From the NCBI RefSeq assembly GCF_945859705.1, contig NC_079138.1, positions 1,860,001 to 1,924,000 on the forward strand: a stretch of 64,000 nucleotides of DNA, given 5' to 3'. This DNA is from Episyrphus balteatus (taxonomy: Eukaryota; Arthropoda; Insecta; Diptera; Syrphidae). Below, one piece after another: positions 11,611 through 23,600 of the stretch. The position numbers were made by a program, and so were the translations under genes. Within the stretch, counting starts at the first letter, position 1; every line of letters starts with the position of its first letter. Below the pieces are notes generated by a model, which searched no databases, had not been told where the DNA came from, and saw only the letters and a list, made by a program, of their open reading frames with translations.

Positions 11611-14600
11611 TGAGCTCACAATGAATAGGCCTATCCATTTATATAAAAAAATTGGAAATTTATTTTTTAAGGATTTTCGAGAAAAAATTGTATTTTCAAA
11701 AAAGTTCTCCAAATCCATCGAGTGATACATCAAAAGAAAATCCTCTTTCATCTCTATTCATAACCGAAACCCAAAAGTTTCTACTACGTCTGGTTGCTGA
11801 ATTATTTATAGGTAATCGAAATAATTTTTTTTCTTACATTTGGAAGCAGATATTTTCGGATCAAGGTCTCGAAAAATGTTTTGGTTAGCAGATATGAGCT
11901 CACAATGAATAGGCCTATCCATTTCTGTAAAAAAAATACAAATTTATTTTTTAAGGATTTTCGAGAAAAAATCAAGGTTAACCCCTTGCCTAAAAAAATT
12001 GTATTTTTAAAAAATTTCTCCGAATCCATCGAGTGATACATCAAAAGAAAGGCCTCTTTAAACTCTATTCATAACCGAAAACGAAAAGTTTCTTGGACGT
12101 CTGGTTGCTGAATTATTTGCAATCGAAATATTTTTTTTTTTTTTTTCTTACATTTGGAAGCAGATATTTTCGGATCAAGGTCTCGAAAAATGTTTTCGTT
12201 AACAGATATGAGCTCACAATGAATAGGCCTATCCATTTATGTAAAAAAATTGGAAATTTATTTTTTTAGGATTTTCGAGAAAAAATCAAGGTTAACCCCT
12301 TGCCTAAAAAAATTGTATTTTTAAAAAATTTCTCCGAATCCAACGAGTGATACATCAAAAGAAAGGCCTCTTTAAACTCTATTCATAACCGAAAACCAAA
12401 AGTTTCTTGGACGTCTGGTTGCTGAATTATTTGCAATCGAAATATTTTTTTTTTTTTTTTTTTTCTTACATTTGGAAGCAGATATTTTCGGATCAAGGTC
12501 TCGAAAAATGTTTTCGTTAACAGATATGAGCTCACAATGAATAGGCCTATCCATTTATGTAAAAAAAATTGGAAATTTATTTTTTTAGGATTTTCGAGAA
12601 AAAATCAAGGTTGCCTAAAAAAATTGTATTTTTTAAAAATCCATCGAGTGATACATCAAAAGAAAGGCCTATTTAAACTCTATTCATAACCGAAAACCAA
12701 AAGTTTCTTGGACGCCTGGTTGCTGAATTATTTGCAATCGAAATATTTATTTTTCTTACATTTGGAAGCAGATATTTTCGGATCAAAGTCTCGAAAAATG
12801 TTTTCGTTAACAGATATGAGCTCACAATGAATAGGCCTATCCATTTATGTAAAAAAATTGGAAATTTATTTTTTTAGGATTTTCGAGAAAAAATCAAGGT
12901 TAACCCCTTGCCTAAAAAAATTGTATTTTCAAAAAAGTTCTCCAAATCCATCGAGAGATACATCAAAAGAAAGGCCTCTTTAAACTCTATTCATAACCGA
13001 AAACGAAAAGTTTCTTGGACGTCTGGTTGCTGAATTATTTGCAATCGAAATATTTTTTTTTTTTTTTTCTTACATTTGGAAGCAGATATTTTCGGATCAA
13101 GGTCTCGAAAAATGTTTTCGTTAACAGATATGAGCTCACAATGAATAGGCCTATCCATTTCTGTAAAAAAAATACAAATTTATTTTTTAAGGATTTTCGA
13201 GAAAAAATCAAGGTTAACCCCTTGCCTAAAAAAATTGTATTTTTAAAAAATTTCTCCGAATCCATCGAGTGATACATCAAAAGAAAGGCCTCTTTAAACT
13301 CTATTCATAACCGAAAACGAAAAGTTTCTTGGACGTCTGGTTGCTGAATTATTTGCAATCGAAATATTTTTTTTTTTTTTTTCTTACATTTGGAAGCAGA
13401 TATTTTCGGATCAAATCTCGAAAAATGTTTTCGTTAACAGATATGAGCTCACAATGAATAGGCCTATCCATTTATGTAAAAAAATTGGAAATTTATTTTT
13501 TTAGGATTTTCGAGAAAAAATCAAGGTTAACCCCTTGCCTAAAAAAATTGTATTTTTAAAAAATTTCTCCGAATCCAACGAGTGATACATCAAAAGAAAG
13601 GCCTCTTTAAACTCTATTCATAACCGAAAACCAAAAGTTTCTTGGACGTCTGGTTGCTGAATTATTTGCAATCGAAATATTTTTTTTTTTTTTTTCTTAC
13701 ATTTGGAAGCAGATATTTTCGGATCAAGGTCTCGAAAAATGTTTTCGTTAACAGATATGAGCTCACAATGAATAGGCCTATCCATTTATGTAAAAAAAAT
13801 TGGAAATTTATTTTTTTAGGATTTTCGAGAAAAAATCAAGGTTGCCTAAAAAAATTGTATTTTTTAAAAATCCATCGAGTGATACATCAAAAGAAAGGCC
13901 TATTTAAACTCTATTCATAACCGAAAACCAAAAGTTTCTTGGACGTCTGGTTGCTGAATTATTTGCAATCGAAATATTTATTTTTCTTACATTTGGAAGC
14001 AGATATTTTCGGATCAAAGTCTCGAAAAATGTTTTCGTTAACAGATATGAGCTCACAATGAATAGGCCTATCCATTTATGTAAAAAAATTGGAAATTTAT
14101 TTTTTTAGGATTTTCGAGAAAAAATCAAGGTTAACCCCTTGCCTAAAAAAATTGTATTTTCAAAAAAGTTCTCCAAATCAATCGAGTGATACATCAAAAG
14201 AAAGGCCTCTTTAAGCTCTATTCATAACCGAAAACCAAAAGTTTCTTGGACGTCTGGTTGCTGAATTATTTGCAATCGAAATATTTTTTTTTTCTTACAT
14301 TTGGAAGCAGATATTTTCGGATCAAGGTCTCGAAAAATGTTTTGGTTAACAGATATGAGCTCACAATGAATAGGCCTATCCATTTATGTAAAAAAATTGG
14401 AAATTTATTTTTTTAGGATTTTCGAGAAAAAATCAAGGTTAACTTAACCCCTGCCTAAAAAAATTGTATTTTCAAAAAAGTTCTCCAAATCCATCGAGTG
14501 ATACATCAAAAGAAAGGCCTCTTTAAGCTCTATTCATAACCGAAAACCAAAAGTTTCTTCGACGTCTGGTTGCTGAATTATTTGCAATCGAAATATTTTT

Positions 14601-14612
14601 ATTTTTTTTTCC
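11600..14612 (+). repeat. Satellite array, ~310-bp monomer, 4-mer higher-order repeat
   Basis: The block 'gagctcacaatgaataggcc' recurs ten times, with spacings of roughly 284-317 bases. Every fourth monomer matches best: the blocks at about 11890/13125, 12206/13438, 12523/13754 and 12816/14046 are separated by about 1,230-1,235 bases. They also share diagnostic differences: a shortened 'caaggttgcctaaaaaaatt' in the third monomer of each set, 'gatcaaagtctcg' in the fourth and 'aaaaaatacaaattt' in the first. This is a genuine higher-order repeat rather than a simple tandem array. ORFs inside it are by-products of the monomer. Confidence 0.9.
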
Positions 14613-14706
14613 TTACTTTCATGTAAAAAATTACTCATACGCCACACTTTTTTTTTCTTTTTTAAAAAATAATTTTGGTTAGGTCCTTGATGCAAATTAC
14701 TCTTAC

Positions 14707-14789
14707 CACACATAAGTGCATTGTTGTCGTTGTCCAAAAACATCAAAGACTTACCTTTGTCTAAGAATTTCAATCCAATAGTTCTTAAA
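14707..14789 (-). CDS. Possible internal exon next to the satellite
   Basis: On the minus strand a pyrimidine-rich tract and 'tggcag' precede an open frame starting LRTIGLKFLDKGKSLMFLD and ending at a good donor (G/gtaaga). An alternative inner donor (gtaagt) at about 14753 would make a 35-bp exon. The entry junction fits a phase-2 intron. The frame stays open into the satellite, where it becomes meaningless. No family was recognised, and it could be a relic exon. Confidence 0.3.
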
Positions 14790-14854
14790 CTGCCATTTTG
14801 AAAAATAAAAACAGTAATTTTTAATAATAATTCATAAATATTTTTTATTAACAT

Positions 14855-15855
14855 AAATTAAAAAAATAATAGAAAAACTAGGAAACATAAATATCTTCAC
14901 TTTTTTTTTTTAAACAAAAAATACTTAAATACTAATACAAATATTAATTTTAATTATTATTAGTATTAACATAAAATTGAATAATTCATTTGATTGTATT
15001 TAAAAAAAAAAATAAAAAAATAATAAAGTTGTATTAACTTTAAAACTTATTTTAAATAAATTTGTTTATTATTTTTAATTTAAACATTTTATAATATAGA
15101 AAATAAATAATTTTCGATTATTTTGAAATTTATTTTCTGAAATAAATTTTTGTTTTATAAGTTTTATAAACATGCAGAAATAAGTATATTTTTTTTTTGT
15201 TTTGTTGTTGTTATTTTTCACAGTTACTTTGGTAAGATATTTTCAGTTAATTAAATGCTTTTATATAAAATTATTATAAATAGAAAATAAATAATTTTTC
15301 ATTATTTTGAAATTTTGTAGAAATACACATTTTTTTGTTTTGTTGTTGTTGTTACTTTGGTAAGACATTTTCATTTAATTGTTTAAAATGCTTTTATATA
15401 AAATTAAATTTACATACACAGATTTTATTGTTATATAGGTTGATTATGCATTCTTTTTAAAATTTTTTAATTAATTAATAAATAAAATAATTAACTTCAG
15501 AATCAGTTTCATTTAATGTTCAAATTTAAATTTTAATCCATATTGAAACATACAAATATCACAAACATATTAATTTTAAGTAAAAATTGATACCGTTAAT
15601 ATTGCGGTTAAATACAGTCTCTTGTAATTTTGTATTTACAAATTATTGCACGTTTGATTAAAAATTTATCGTTTTTTTTTTTTAAACAAATTACATTCAC
15701 AATTGATTTTCAGGTATAGTTTAATTGATATAAAATTGAATTAAAATGTAATAATATTTAATAAAACTTTTGATCTCAGTGTAATTTATTTTTTATAATA
15801 TTAAGGCATATTCGGGAAAGATCATGTTTTAAGGTTATTAGTATTAAATTTAATA
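14855..15855. other. Very AT-rich stretch, no gene seen
   Basis: Two related segments (about 15090-15250 and 15270-15420) share 'tagaaaataaataattttc', 'gttttgttgttgtt' and 'actttggtaagat', so this is a small local duplication of about 180 bases. Otherwise featureless. Confidence 0.5.
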
Positions 15856-15861
15856 TTTATT
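15856..15861 (-). promoter_or_regulatory. Polyadenylation signal after the 15.9 kb terminal exon
   Basis: AATAAA on the minus strand, about 65 bases beyond the TAG at 15926-15928. Confidence 0.6.
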
Positions 15862-15925
15862 TCAAATAAAATTAGTACATAAGAAACAAACAAATTGAAA
15901 TGGATATGAAAACAGTAAATACACC

Positions 15926-16130
15926 CTACCAATCATCAGAATCATCTGATGAATCATATTGTGGATTTTTTTTATCAGGACCCCTTATTTTTTTATTTGG
16001 AACTTCACAGTCGGGCATATTAGGAGCTGGACGCTTTCTTGTCGTGCGTCCACCGCTAACAATGCCCGTACTGGTACTTGGGCCATCGATGTCAAATCCT
16101 TGTGATTTTTTGTTCCATCGGAAATCTTGA
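15926..16130 (-). CDS. Terminal exon of an unidentified nuclear-type protein
   Basis: A pyrimidine-rich tract and 'acatag' acceptor lead into a 67-codon frame ending in TAG. In the gene frame the exon begins with one base that completes a split codon (phase-2 intron), then QDFRWNKKSQGFDIDGPSTS. A basic patch with TTRKRP and PNKKIRGPDKK follows, a plausible nuclear localisation signal. The C-terminus is strongly acidic, SSDDSDDW. Composition is clearly coding, less A/T-biased than the flanks, and an AATAAA lies 65 bases downstream. The ORFs in the other frames here are shadows. I cannot find the upstream exons within the window with confidence. The protein family is not recognised; the basic-then-acidic tail suggests a chromatin or nucleic-acid-associated role (inference only). 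Confidence 0.6.
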
Positions 16131-16131
16131 C

Positions 16132-17215
16132 TATGTAAAAGGGAATTTTTTTCTTTTTTTCCCAGTTTAAGTAACTCAAAAAGACTTGTTGAAAAAACTT
16201 CATTGCTATTTTATTGCATTTGGTGGTAAAAATGTTAGTTAGTTAGTTTAACTAATAAGTTAGATAGTTATTGGAGAAATAAGTGATTTTAATTGTTTTA
16301 GATTTAGAAGAATGACTTAACACCTTGTAGCCACATGCGACATTTTCGTAACGAACTTAAATAAGATCCCACAAAAACCGAAATTTGTTGAAGCTTTAAC
16401 ATCATTTTTAAATAATAAATTATATATCGAAATAGTACCATCATATTTTCGGCTTACAGAGCTACCTTCAAAATATAATATTTTTGAATTTTTAAATAAA
16501 TCCAAAACAACAGAGTTTTTCTTTGGATTCTTTGGATTGATTTTGAAAAATGTTCAATTTTTGAAATCATTTTTTTTGTGGAGTTAGCAGGTTTATTTGA
16601 TATTACACAAATTAATGGCTCTAAATGTGTTACTTCCAATTAATTTTGAAAGTTTGTGTGTTTTAAAAATAAGTAAACGTGTGAAAAAAAACGACTAAAA
16701 TCTTAAAGAGAAATGTTTTTCTCAACTTATCGCTGCAAAACTAATCATAGGTCAAAGTCATCATAAATAGCCTATCACAGTGAACATTTCATCAAGAGAA
16801 ATAATAAGAAAAAAGTTTTATTTCCTTTGATGATGTGTTTTCATTTTTGGATTTTTGAAAAGTTCCCAACAATAAAAATATTGGAGCGTGTTTTTTTGTT
16901 TTAAATGAATGAATTTTTTGCAATTATATATATTGACAAAAAATAAGTGAACAGTGAAAATATTGATTTTGAATAAAATCCAATACATATTTTAGATTTT
17001 GTTAATTTTAAAATTTACGATCTTGGGTAACTAGAGGAAATATATAAAAATTAAACATTATTTAACCTCGTAGTTAAGATTGAATCTTTTAGCACAAAGA
17101 AAACTTTTAAGGCAAATTGTTCGTTCTCGTTGTTCTCAACAGCAATGGCAGCAAAAAAGGTTATGCAGGAAAAACAAGTCCTGCCTGAAGGAAACCAGAA
17201 ATAATACAGAAACGA
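16132..17215. other. Upstream of the terminal exon; weak ORF only
   Basis: The plus strand is open from 16324 to 16587 without an ATG (includes PQKPKFVEALTSFL), but it is Phe/Leu/Lys-rich and not convincing. No clear minus-strand exon to join to 15926-16130 was found. Confidence 0.4.
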
Positions 17216-17300
17216 TTATTCAAAATTTAGGGAAATTGTGGCTGGGGTACCACAAGGTAGTGTTTTAAGGCCCATTTTGTACCAGTGGTATATTAGAAAC
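17216..17300 (+). pseudogene. Non-LTR retrotransposon reverse-transcriptase relic
   Basis: One frame reads REIVAGVPQGSVL followed by PILYQWYI, which matches the conserved 'AGVPQGSVLGP' block of jockey/I-type reverse transcriptases. Stops and frame changes surround it on both sides, so only a short scrap survives. Confidence 0.75.
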
Positions 17301-19280
17301 GACACCTAAAATACTTTTTCTTTCGAGTAACACTTTCAAGTTCTAACTAAGCCAAGAAAAAAAATCTTAGAATCCCCATGGGTCGCGGAGAAATAAAAAA
17401 CTCCGGACAACACAATCAAAGAAAAAAAATACTAATACGAAATTTTAAAAACAAAATGATGGAAGCATTGCAGCGCCCAAGTCCAGATTCCGTCGATGAT
17501 AAAAATCGAAACGTTTTTGACAATACAAAATAGAAGATCGTGTTATTTTGCGTAAGGTAGACAATCAAGCATAATGGGAAAAAGCATATCAGCATTATAA
17601 AATTGATGTCAGCATTAGCATTGAGAATATGTAAGAAAGCAACAAACTTGGTAGTATGGAAAATAGCATAAAGTCCTACTAGGTTCCTGGACAAATTGGA
17701 GTTTAGGATAACGAAGTAGAGGAATTTTAAAAAATGGCAAGTATTTCAGCACATTTTATTAGTCTTGAAATATATTGTGGTATTTGAGATATTAACATCA
17801 AACAAAAATTAAATCTCTGGAGGAAAAAGGTCGAGACCTAATTAAAGAGAACGCTGATTTGAGCCATAATCGTTGGCTTCAACTCAGCGCCTTACAATAA
17901 TGGACTCATCGAGTGAAGATAGTGAAAGCAATAGCTCCAGCAACAGTAGCAAAAGCTTATCATCGTCAAGAAGAACATGAATCGTCAGATCACAGTATAC
18001 AAATGCAAAACAAAATGCACTTGAAAAAGAAAGAAAAAACAAACAAGACAATTTTAAACAAGTTCAAAAAATATGAGGAAACCATCAAAATTAGTTCTTG
18101 GGAACTGCAAAAAAAAATATAGCTGAGTTCTTTACAGGATGAAATGCCTACATTAGGCAATGCCAAAGAAAACATCGAAGATACTGTACAAATGTTAAAT
18201 ATCAGGAAGTGTCTTACAAATTACAAAAAAAAAAAAAAAAAAACAAGGTAAAATAAAACAAAAGGAAAAGAAAAAAGAAAAAGAGAAAAAAAAACTTCCA
18301 ACTGACTTTTTTTCGAGAAACACTTCTCTAAGTTCTAACCACTGAGCCATAGTTATCAGAATGAGGAATAATTTCCAATTCAAATTAAATCATGAAAAAA
18401 AAGAAAAAAATACATATTTCCTTAGAAAGCAAAGCAAACAGGGGGAAAGATTCCGCGACAGAAAAGGAAACCACGAACAGAGAAAATGTAAAAAAAAAGA
18501 CAACAGGACAGCAAACTTCAAAAAAAGAAGGACATTCATCTATTTTCAAAGTATGCTCGAATGTGTAAAGCCGATCAGGAATGTGTTGCAAGCTTGTAAA
18601 TAGCCCAAGCGGCAATCAACTACGCAGGAATGACCCAAGGAGTTTCACCATCTAAGCCCGCAAAAGCAAAGCAAAATCAAAACAAACACAAAGACTTTAT
18701 CCTACCAAAAAGTCACAAACATGAAAAATACTTCTAGTGGTAATAAGCAAAAGAGCTACAATTTTAAACAGGATAGTCTGGAAATTACAGGGATTAAATT
18801 AGATACAATAACAAGTGGAAATATAATGAAAACGAAGAGGACAACTGGGATTCCATGTGCGATGGATAGTTTTGGAACTAACCGCCTCCGCAGTACCTAA
18901 AGTCAAAAATCGAAATGCCAAAAATTTATTTTTCGGCCTACCTTACAAAACAATCGATTCTAAACTATGAAGAATTCCCGCATGTATTAAAAGTCTGAAA
19001 TTAAATAGAAAAAAAAAAGTTATTCTTAAAAAAATAAAACGTATACGCCACAGTGAACACAATAGTAAATTTTTGGTAAAAAAGAAGATAAAAAAAAAGT
19101 GATTCAAACATTTTTAAGCAAAAAATAGAAGTAAAAAAAAAATAAAAAAAATAGTATATGGCTGTCTTGGGATTCAAATCTCAGACAACACCCAAAGGAA
19201 GATACGATCTTGACTGAGTTAAACAATTTTACTCAGTTTCTCAACAGGAATAAAAGTGGAGAGACAGAAGCATCTTCCAT
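17301..19280 (+). other. Degenerate coding-like DNA and SINE-like scraps
   Basis: Short open pieces with coding-like composition occur (17899 onward MDSSSEDSESNSSSNSS; 18609 onward AINYAGMTQGVSPSKPAKAK), each broken by stops or frameshifts. On the minus strand at about 18330-18360 'tggctcagtggttagaac' resembles a tRNA-type A box, and a similar diverged piece lies near 17320-17345. These probably belong to dead SINEs and captured gene fragments. No intact gene was seen. Confidence 0.4.
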
Positions 19281-19284
19281 TCCT

Positions 19285-19556
19285 CTAACAGATGAAGATC
19301 TTTGGTTACGACTCATTAGTTTGGAAGGCCGACTTTCCTTATATCGATAAAAAAAACAAGGTTATATTGAAGGTAATCAGAGACGTTTATTTCAGCACGA
19401 TCGGGGAACACCCGAGAAGCCAGGAAGAGTTGTCACTCTTATACCCTCAAATGACAGTCAATCAAGGGTTAATGGTGTTGCATATAGAATAGCTAGAGAC
19501 CAGAAGAAAGATGTTCTAGTACATTTAGATTATCGTGAAAAGAATGGCTATGAAAA
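19285..19556 (+). pseudogene. ChaC-type gamma-glutamylcyclotransferase pseudogene
   Basis: The frame from 19292 reads KIFGYDSLVWKADFPYIDKK, the N-terminal signature of ChaC proteins (which degrade glutathione to 5-oxoproline and Cys-Gly). After a frameshift in the run of A near 19355 the homology continues as GYIEGNQRRLFQHDRGTPEK, PGRVVTLIPS, SRVNGVAYRIA and HLDYREKNGYE, all expected ChaC blocks in order. The catalytic glutamate usually sits in the HLDYRE block and is present. The frameshift, the loss of the C-terminal part after about 19556 and the absence of a proper start mark it as a pseudogene. Confidence 0.85.
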
Positions 19557-19559
19557 AAA

Positions 19560-20386
19560 AAAAAACACTCTGGACATGAATATTATGACAAGGAAATGAG
19601 ATAAAGAGTTTATCTTGAATTCACGTGAGCTAAGTAAAATGACTTCTTTATTTTTTTTTTTTTTAAAGGAAATCAAAAATATATCATACATGTTTTGAAA
19701 ACCCATTTTGCCGGGAAAAAGCGTATCAAGAAAGAAATCTGTTTAAACTTTCGGTCGTACTGAAAATAAATTAAATCGAAATAGAGAACTAAAATTATCA
19801 TTTTTTGACCTTAGGTAGGAGTTTTGTTTGACCAAATCAATTGGTATCTCAATCAAGTGAAACAGTTTTTGAATGCAAGCTTTCAAAGCATTTTAGAAAT
19901 TCGAAGAGAATAGCTGGTTATATGATAAAAATTTCTCGATCGATTTGTCAGATAATGATTTTACAGGAAAAAAGGTTTCTTTCAATGAACATTTAAAGCC
20001 TTTTTAAAGTGAAAATTTTCTTGAAAAAAATAAACGATTTTTTTCTTCGGGAAGCCACCATTTTGTCAAAATTTTGACTATTCCATTGGTCATCATCTGT
20101 ATAGCAGATAATTTAGATCAGATACCTATATCTTCCTCATCACCAAATACCTTTTTACCCAATAAAGGCTTTTATTCTCCCATGAAGATGGAAGATGGAA
20201 CAGAAATGTCTGTAACGTTGCTTTGGGAAACTCATCAAACTTTGATTTTGGAAATGAAGACATAAAAAAACTAAGCAAATTAAATTCTTAACCTTTTCTG
20301 CTGAACAAATCCATACCAAATGAGAATGAAGTACAATGCTATAAAAGAAAAAAAAAAATTTTTAAGTTTATGTATGTATATACATT
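19560..20386. other. No intact gene; weak coding-like scrap
   Basis: The plus-strand frame at 20074-20265 and the neighbouring frame (NVALGNSSNFDFGNEDIKKL near 20210-20280) have partly coding-like composition, but I cannot assign them. Confidence 0.3.
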
Positions 20387-21726
20387 AGACCGGGCCAAAA
20401 AAAAAAATATTTTTTTTTTGAAAGTTACTTCGACAATCTTGTTCAGGATGATGAAAAAAAAAAATTTGGTGGAAATTTGATCCGTTAAAAAAAATTTAAA
20501 GAGGTCTATCATCGGTGTTTTTTATTTTTATACATGATATGATGTTTTACAACAGAACTGCTAGACGATCAAAGTAAAAAAAATTTCTGTTCATTTTTTC
20601 TTATATAAAATTAAATTTCCTACAAAAAAGATCTTATTGAAAATTTTCGTCAGACGAGCCGTATTCGAGTAATTAAGCTTTTTAAATCTAAGTGGTTTTT
20701 CAAGTTGACTGTTTCACTTTGGAATTTTGTGATGAGCAAATAAGTGAATAGAAAAATAAAACCACGACAGATTCTTATAGGAAATTTAATTCTCTACAAA
20801 AAAGGTCTCATAGTAATTTTCCCTAAATTGAGTTCTAAAGAAGTTATTCACGATTTAAATCGAGGTAAAAATTAAAAATCAATTTTCAATTTCAAAATTT
20901 TCTAATTCACTGAAAATTCAATATTTTCAAATTAGCAAGATGTTTTCTTGTAGGGACTTAAACGTTCTATAAAAAGTTCCTTGGCAGCAAATTAATTGCT
21001 TTAACCGTTTAGAAGATAATCGTATTCAAATCGCAATGCATACTTGTCATAAGAAAACTATTGAAATCAGTGGGCATTGGTTTTGATACGAATATCTTTT
21101 TAACGGTTAAAGCAATTAATTTGCTGCCAAGGAACTTTTTATAGAACGTTTAATTCCCTACAAGAAAACATCTTGCTAATTTGAAAATATTGAATTTTCA
21201 GTGAATTAGAAAATTTTGAAATTGAAAATTGATTTTTAATTTTTTTCTCGATTTAAATCGGGAATAACTTCTTTAGAACTCAATTTAGGGAAAATTACTA
21301 TGAGACCTTTTTTGTAGAGAATTAAATTTGCTATAAGAATCTGTCGTGGTTTTATTTTTCTATTCACTTATTTGCTCATCACAAAATTCCAAAGTGAAAC
21401 AGTCAACTTGAAAAAACACTTAGATTTAAAAAGCTTAATTACTCGAATACGGCTCGTCTGACGAAAATTTTCAATAAGATCTTTTTTGTAGGAAATTTAA
21501 TTTTATATAAGAAAAAATGAACAGAAATTTTTTTTACTTTGATCGTCTAGCAGTTCTGTTGTAAAACATCATATCATGTATAAAAATAAAAAACACCGAT
21601 GATAGACCTCTTTAAATTTTTTTTAACGGCTCAAATTTTCACCAAATTTTTTTTTCATCATCGTGAACAAGATTTTCGAAGTAACTTTCAAAAAAAAAAT
21701 ATTTTTTTTTTGGCCCAGTCTAATAT
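20387..21726. mobile_element. 1.34 kb fold-back element (MITE-like)
   Basis: Starting at 'attagaccgggccaaaaaa' (about 20387), the sequence runs about 660 bases and then returns as its reverse complement, ending 'ttggcccagtctaatatac' at about 21726. The centre is near 21056. Shared internal marks include 'gacgagccgtattcgagtaa', 'caactgaaacagt'-type segments and 'gccaaggaactttttataga'. No transposase is present; the 106-codon minus ORF at 21623-21943 runs across the boundary and is not a gene. Confidence 0.85.
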
Positions 21727-22269
21727 ACATAAGGGTGGCTCTTATCCGTCCGAGATAATTGATTGATATAAACAAAAAGATAAAAAAAATAAGAACAAAA
21801 AAACGATCAAAAACATATGACAAAAACACTACTGCGAAAATAATAGTATTCGTTAAACAAAGGTTTATTCCAAAAAATATAAAAGACCATATGAAATCGA
21901 TTAGAATAAATAGAAAACCAATAAAAATTTCGAACAAATGCACAAATACTATTTATTGAAAACCTTGGATATTTTAAAATTCCATCCACAAAGAGAAAAA
22001 AAGGGTTACAGATACCATGACAAATTGTAGCATGTTACTAAAAAACACTCATTCTAAGTCATTGTCTTTATGTCCATTTAAGAATCTCGACCACGTGTTG
22101 CTGGAAAGTAAAGACAAAAGGATGTTGGATAAGGAAGAGTTGCGGCAAGGAAGCAAAACTACCTTACCGTGACAGATAAAAAATGAACCATGGAATAGGG
22201 TCCACAATTGAGCCTCTCCACAGAAAGTATTGATAAGTAGTTTTTTGGATTAGAAAATGTAAATACATA

Positions 22270-22330
22270 TGTTTTTTCACCAAAGGCATGGTACATCGTG
22301 ATCTCAAGCCAGAAAATGAATCTCGAAGAA
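22270..22330 (+). pseudogene. Protein kinase catalytic-loop relic
   Basis: The frame reads FTKGMVHRDLKPEN, the catalytic-loop signature of Ser/Thr protein kinases with the HRD aspartate and KPEN intact. A stop follows within six codons and no other kinase subdomain is visible nearby, so this is a fragment. Confidence 0.7.
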
Positions 22331-22352
22331 TATAATTTTACTTTTTTTCCGC

Positions 22353-22505
22353 AAATTGGACAAGGCTGAGGAATTAATTAAGAACAAAGCCAAGAAGGGA
22401 AAGAAATGGTACAGCAACTTGATTGGTGATGAACAAGGATCAAAAGTTAACGATTTGCACATTTTCCTTACTGCTTTTGTTGGTGGTGTTGCAATATTGG
22501 CATAG
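22353..22505 (+). pseudogene. Coding-like fragment, 50 codons
   Basis: Frame KLDKAEELIKNKAKKGKKWY ... DLHIFLTAFVGGVAILA then TAG. It has a Lys-rich amphipathic start and a hydrophobic C-terminus that could be a membrane anchor. There is no ATG; a pyrimidine tract lies just upstream but no clean AG. I do not recognise it. It could be a terminal exon or a gene scrap. Confidence 0.3.
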
Positions 22506-22845
22506 AAACTGCTTGATTTTTACCCCCAAAGTAAATATTTTGAACGATGCCCAAAAAAAACAAAAATTGAACAAAATAATACAAAAAAATGATACAAAAC
22601 GAAAGAAAAAGTCATTATTTTTATGTTTAATTTATTAAAAAAAATGTTTACCTGAAAATGTACAATTAACTTCCTTTCAATTTATTTTGAGGTTGAATAA
22701 AAAAAAAAATTGAAAATATGAATGTTTTAAAAAAAATTAAAGAAAACCTTTTCTAATTTCGTGTATTTTTAGCTAAACAATTCTTTGTAATATGTTCTGT
22801 TAAACAATATGTATTTTGTATTTATTAAAATAAAAATTAATAAAT

Positions 22846-22950
22846 AAACTCCAGGCCAAATTGGAGTCGGAAATTGGAGCCAGAGACCAAGAAGAGAACT
22901 CGGTGTTGGAAAAGATTAAAAAGAGTTTCCGGGTTGACGAAAGACAATAA
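22846..22950 (+). pseudogene. Coding-like fragment, ~34 codons
   Basis: Frame LQAKLESEIGARDQEENSVL followed by EKIKKSFRVDERQ and a stop. The charged, heptad-like composition is clearly unlike the flanking A/T tracts. Unassigned; no intact gene around it. Confidence 0.3.
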
Positions 22951-23527
22951 CGAACTTCAAAAAGAGAGGTTCAATAAAACGGAAGTTTGCTTTTTTTTTC
23001 AAATGAAAAGAAGAAGAGTTCAATTGACAAAAAAAAAAAAACAGTTAAATAATTTCTTGTTTAATAAATTGCGAAAGCAAAATGAATCAATAAGGAAGTG
23101 ATTTTAAGATTAATATCATTTTTTTCCTCTTGTTTTTGAATAACGAACTGTTTTATTGTAAATAAAACCATGAACGTTGAAGAAAAAACAACTATTTTTT
23201 TGTGAAAGTCACTTTTCAAAAGAATTCATTGGGAGTTGTCAGAGTTGAAGAAGAAATGGTACCGACGATGCAGGCAAAAACGTTTGCGTTCATAAAGTGT
23301 GTGTATCAAATGTCGATAAAAAAAAAAAAAAATCATAAAAAAAAATAGGAAAAAATGTGATAAAAGTAAATAAATGCAAATCCACACTAAAAACATCGCT
23401 TTATTACATCGAATTAAATGAAAGTAAAACTTGCCGTTTGTGTATTGCTGAGAAATAATTCCCACCTGTAATTCAGACTCAGTTTTTTTAAAACTTTTAT
23501 CAAAGTTAAGGAAATACAAATTTCAGT

Positions 23528-23600
23528 GTGCAATGGTGCAGTGGATGTATTGCTTGACTGATCCGTGGGATTAAAACGGTTCAGGTCTGTCTTAAGGTTC
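23528..23600 (+). repeat. tRNA-like / SINE 5' end candidate
   Basis: 'atggtgcagtggatg' resembles a pol III A box (TGGNNNAGTGG) and 'ggttcaggtctg' 46 bases later resembles a B box (GGTTCRANNC). Spacing fits a tRNA-derived SINE head. It does not fold into a clean cloverleaf by eye, so no tRNA gene is claimed. Confidence 0.3.

Noticed and set aside
11652..13920. Several 60-92 codon ORFs
   Set aside because: All lie in satellite monomers and repeat with them; no coding constraint visible.
11600..14612. CRISPR-like periodic repeats
   Set aside because: Monomers are ~310 bp with no short unique spacers, and the DNA is eukaryotic.
21623..21943. 106-codon Phe/Ile-rich ORF
   Set aside because: Crosses the boundary of a fold-back and has hydrophobic AT-bias composition.
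23528..23600. Functional tRNA gene
   Set aside because: A/B-box-like words only; no cloverleaf and no plausible anticodon arm.
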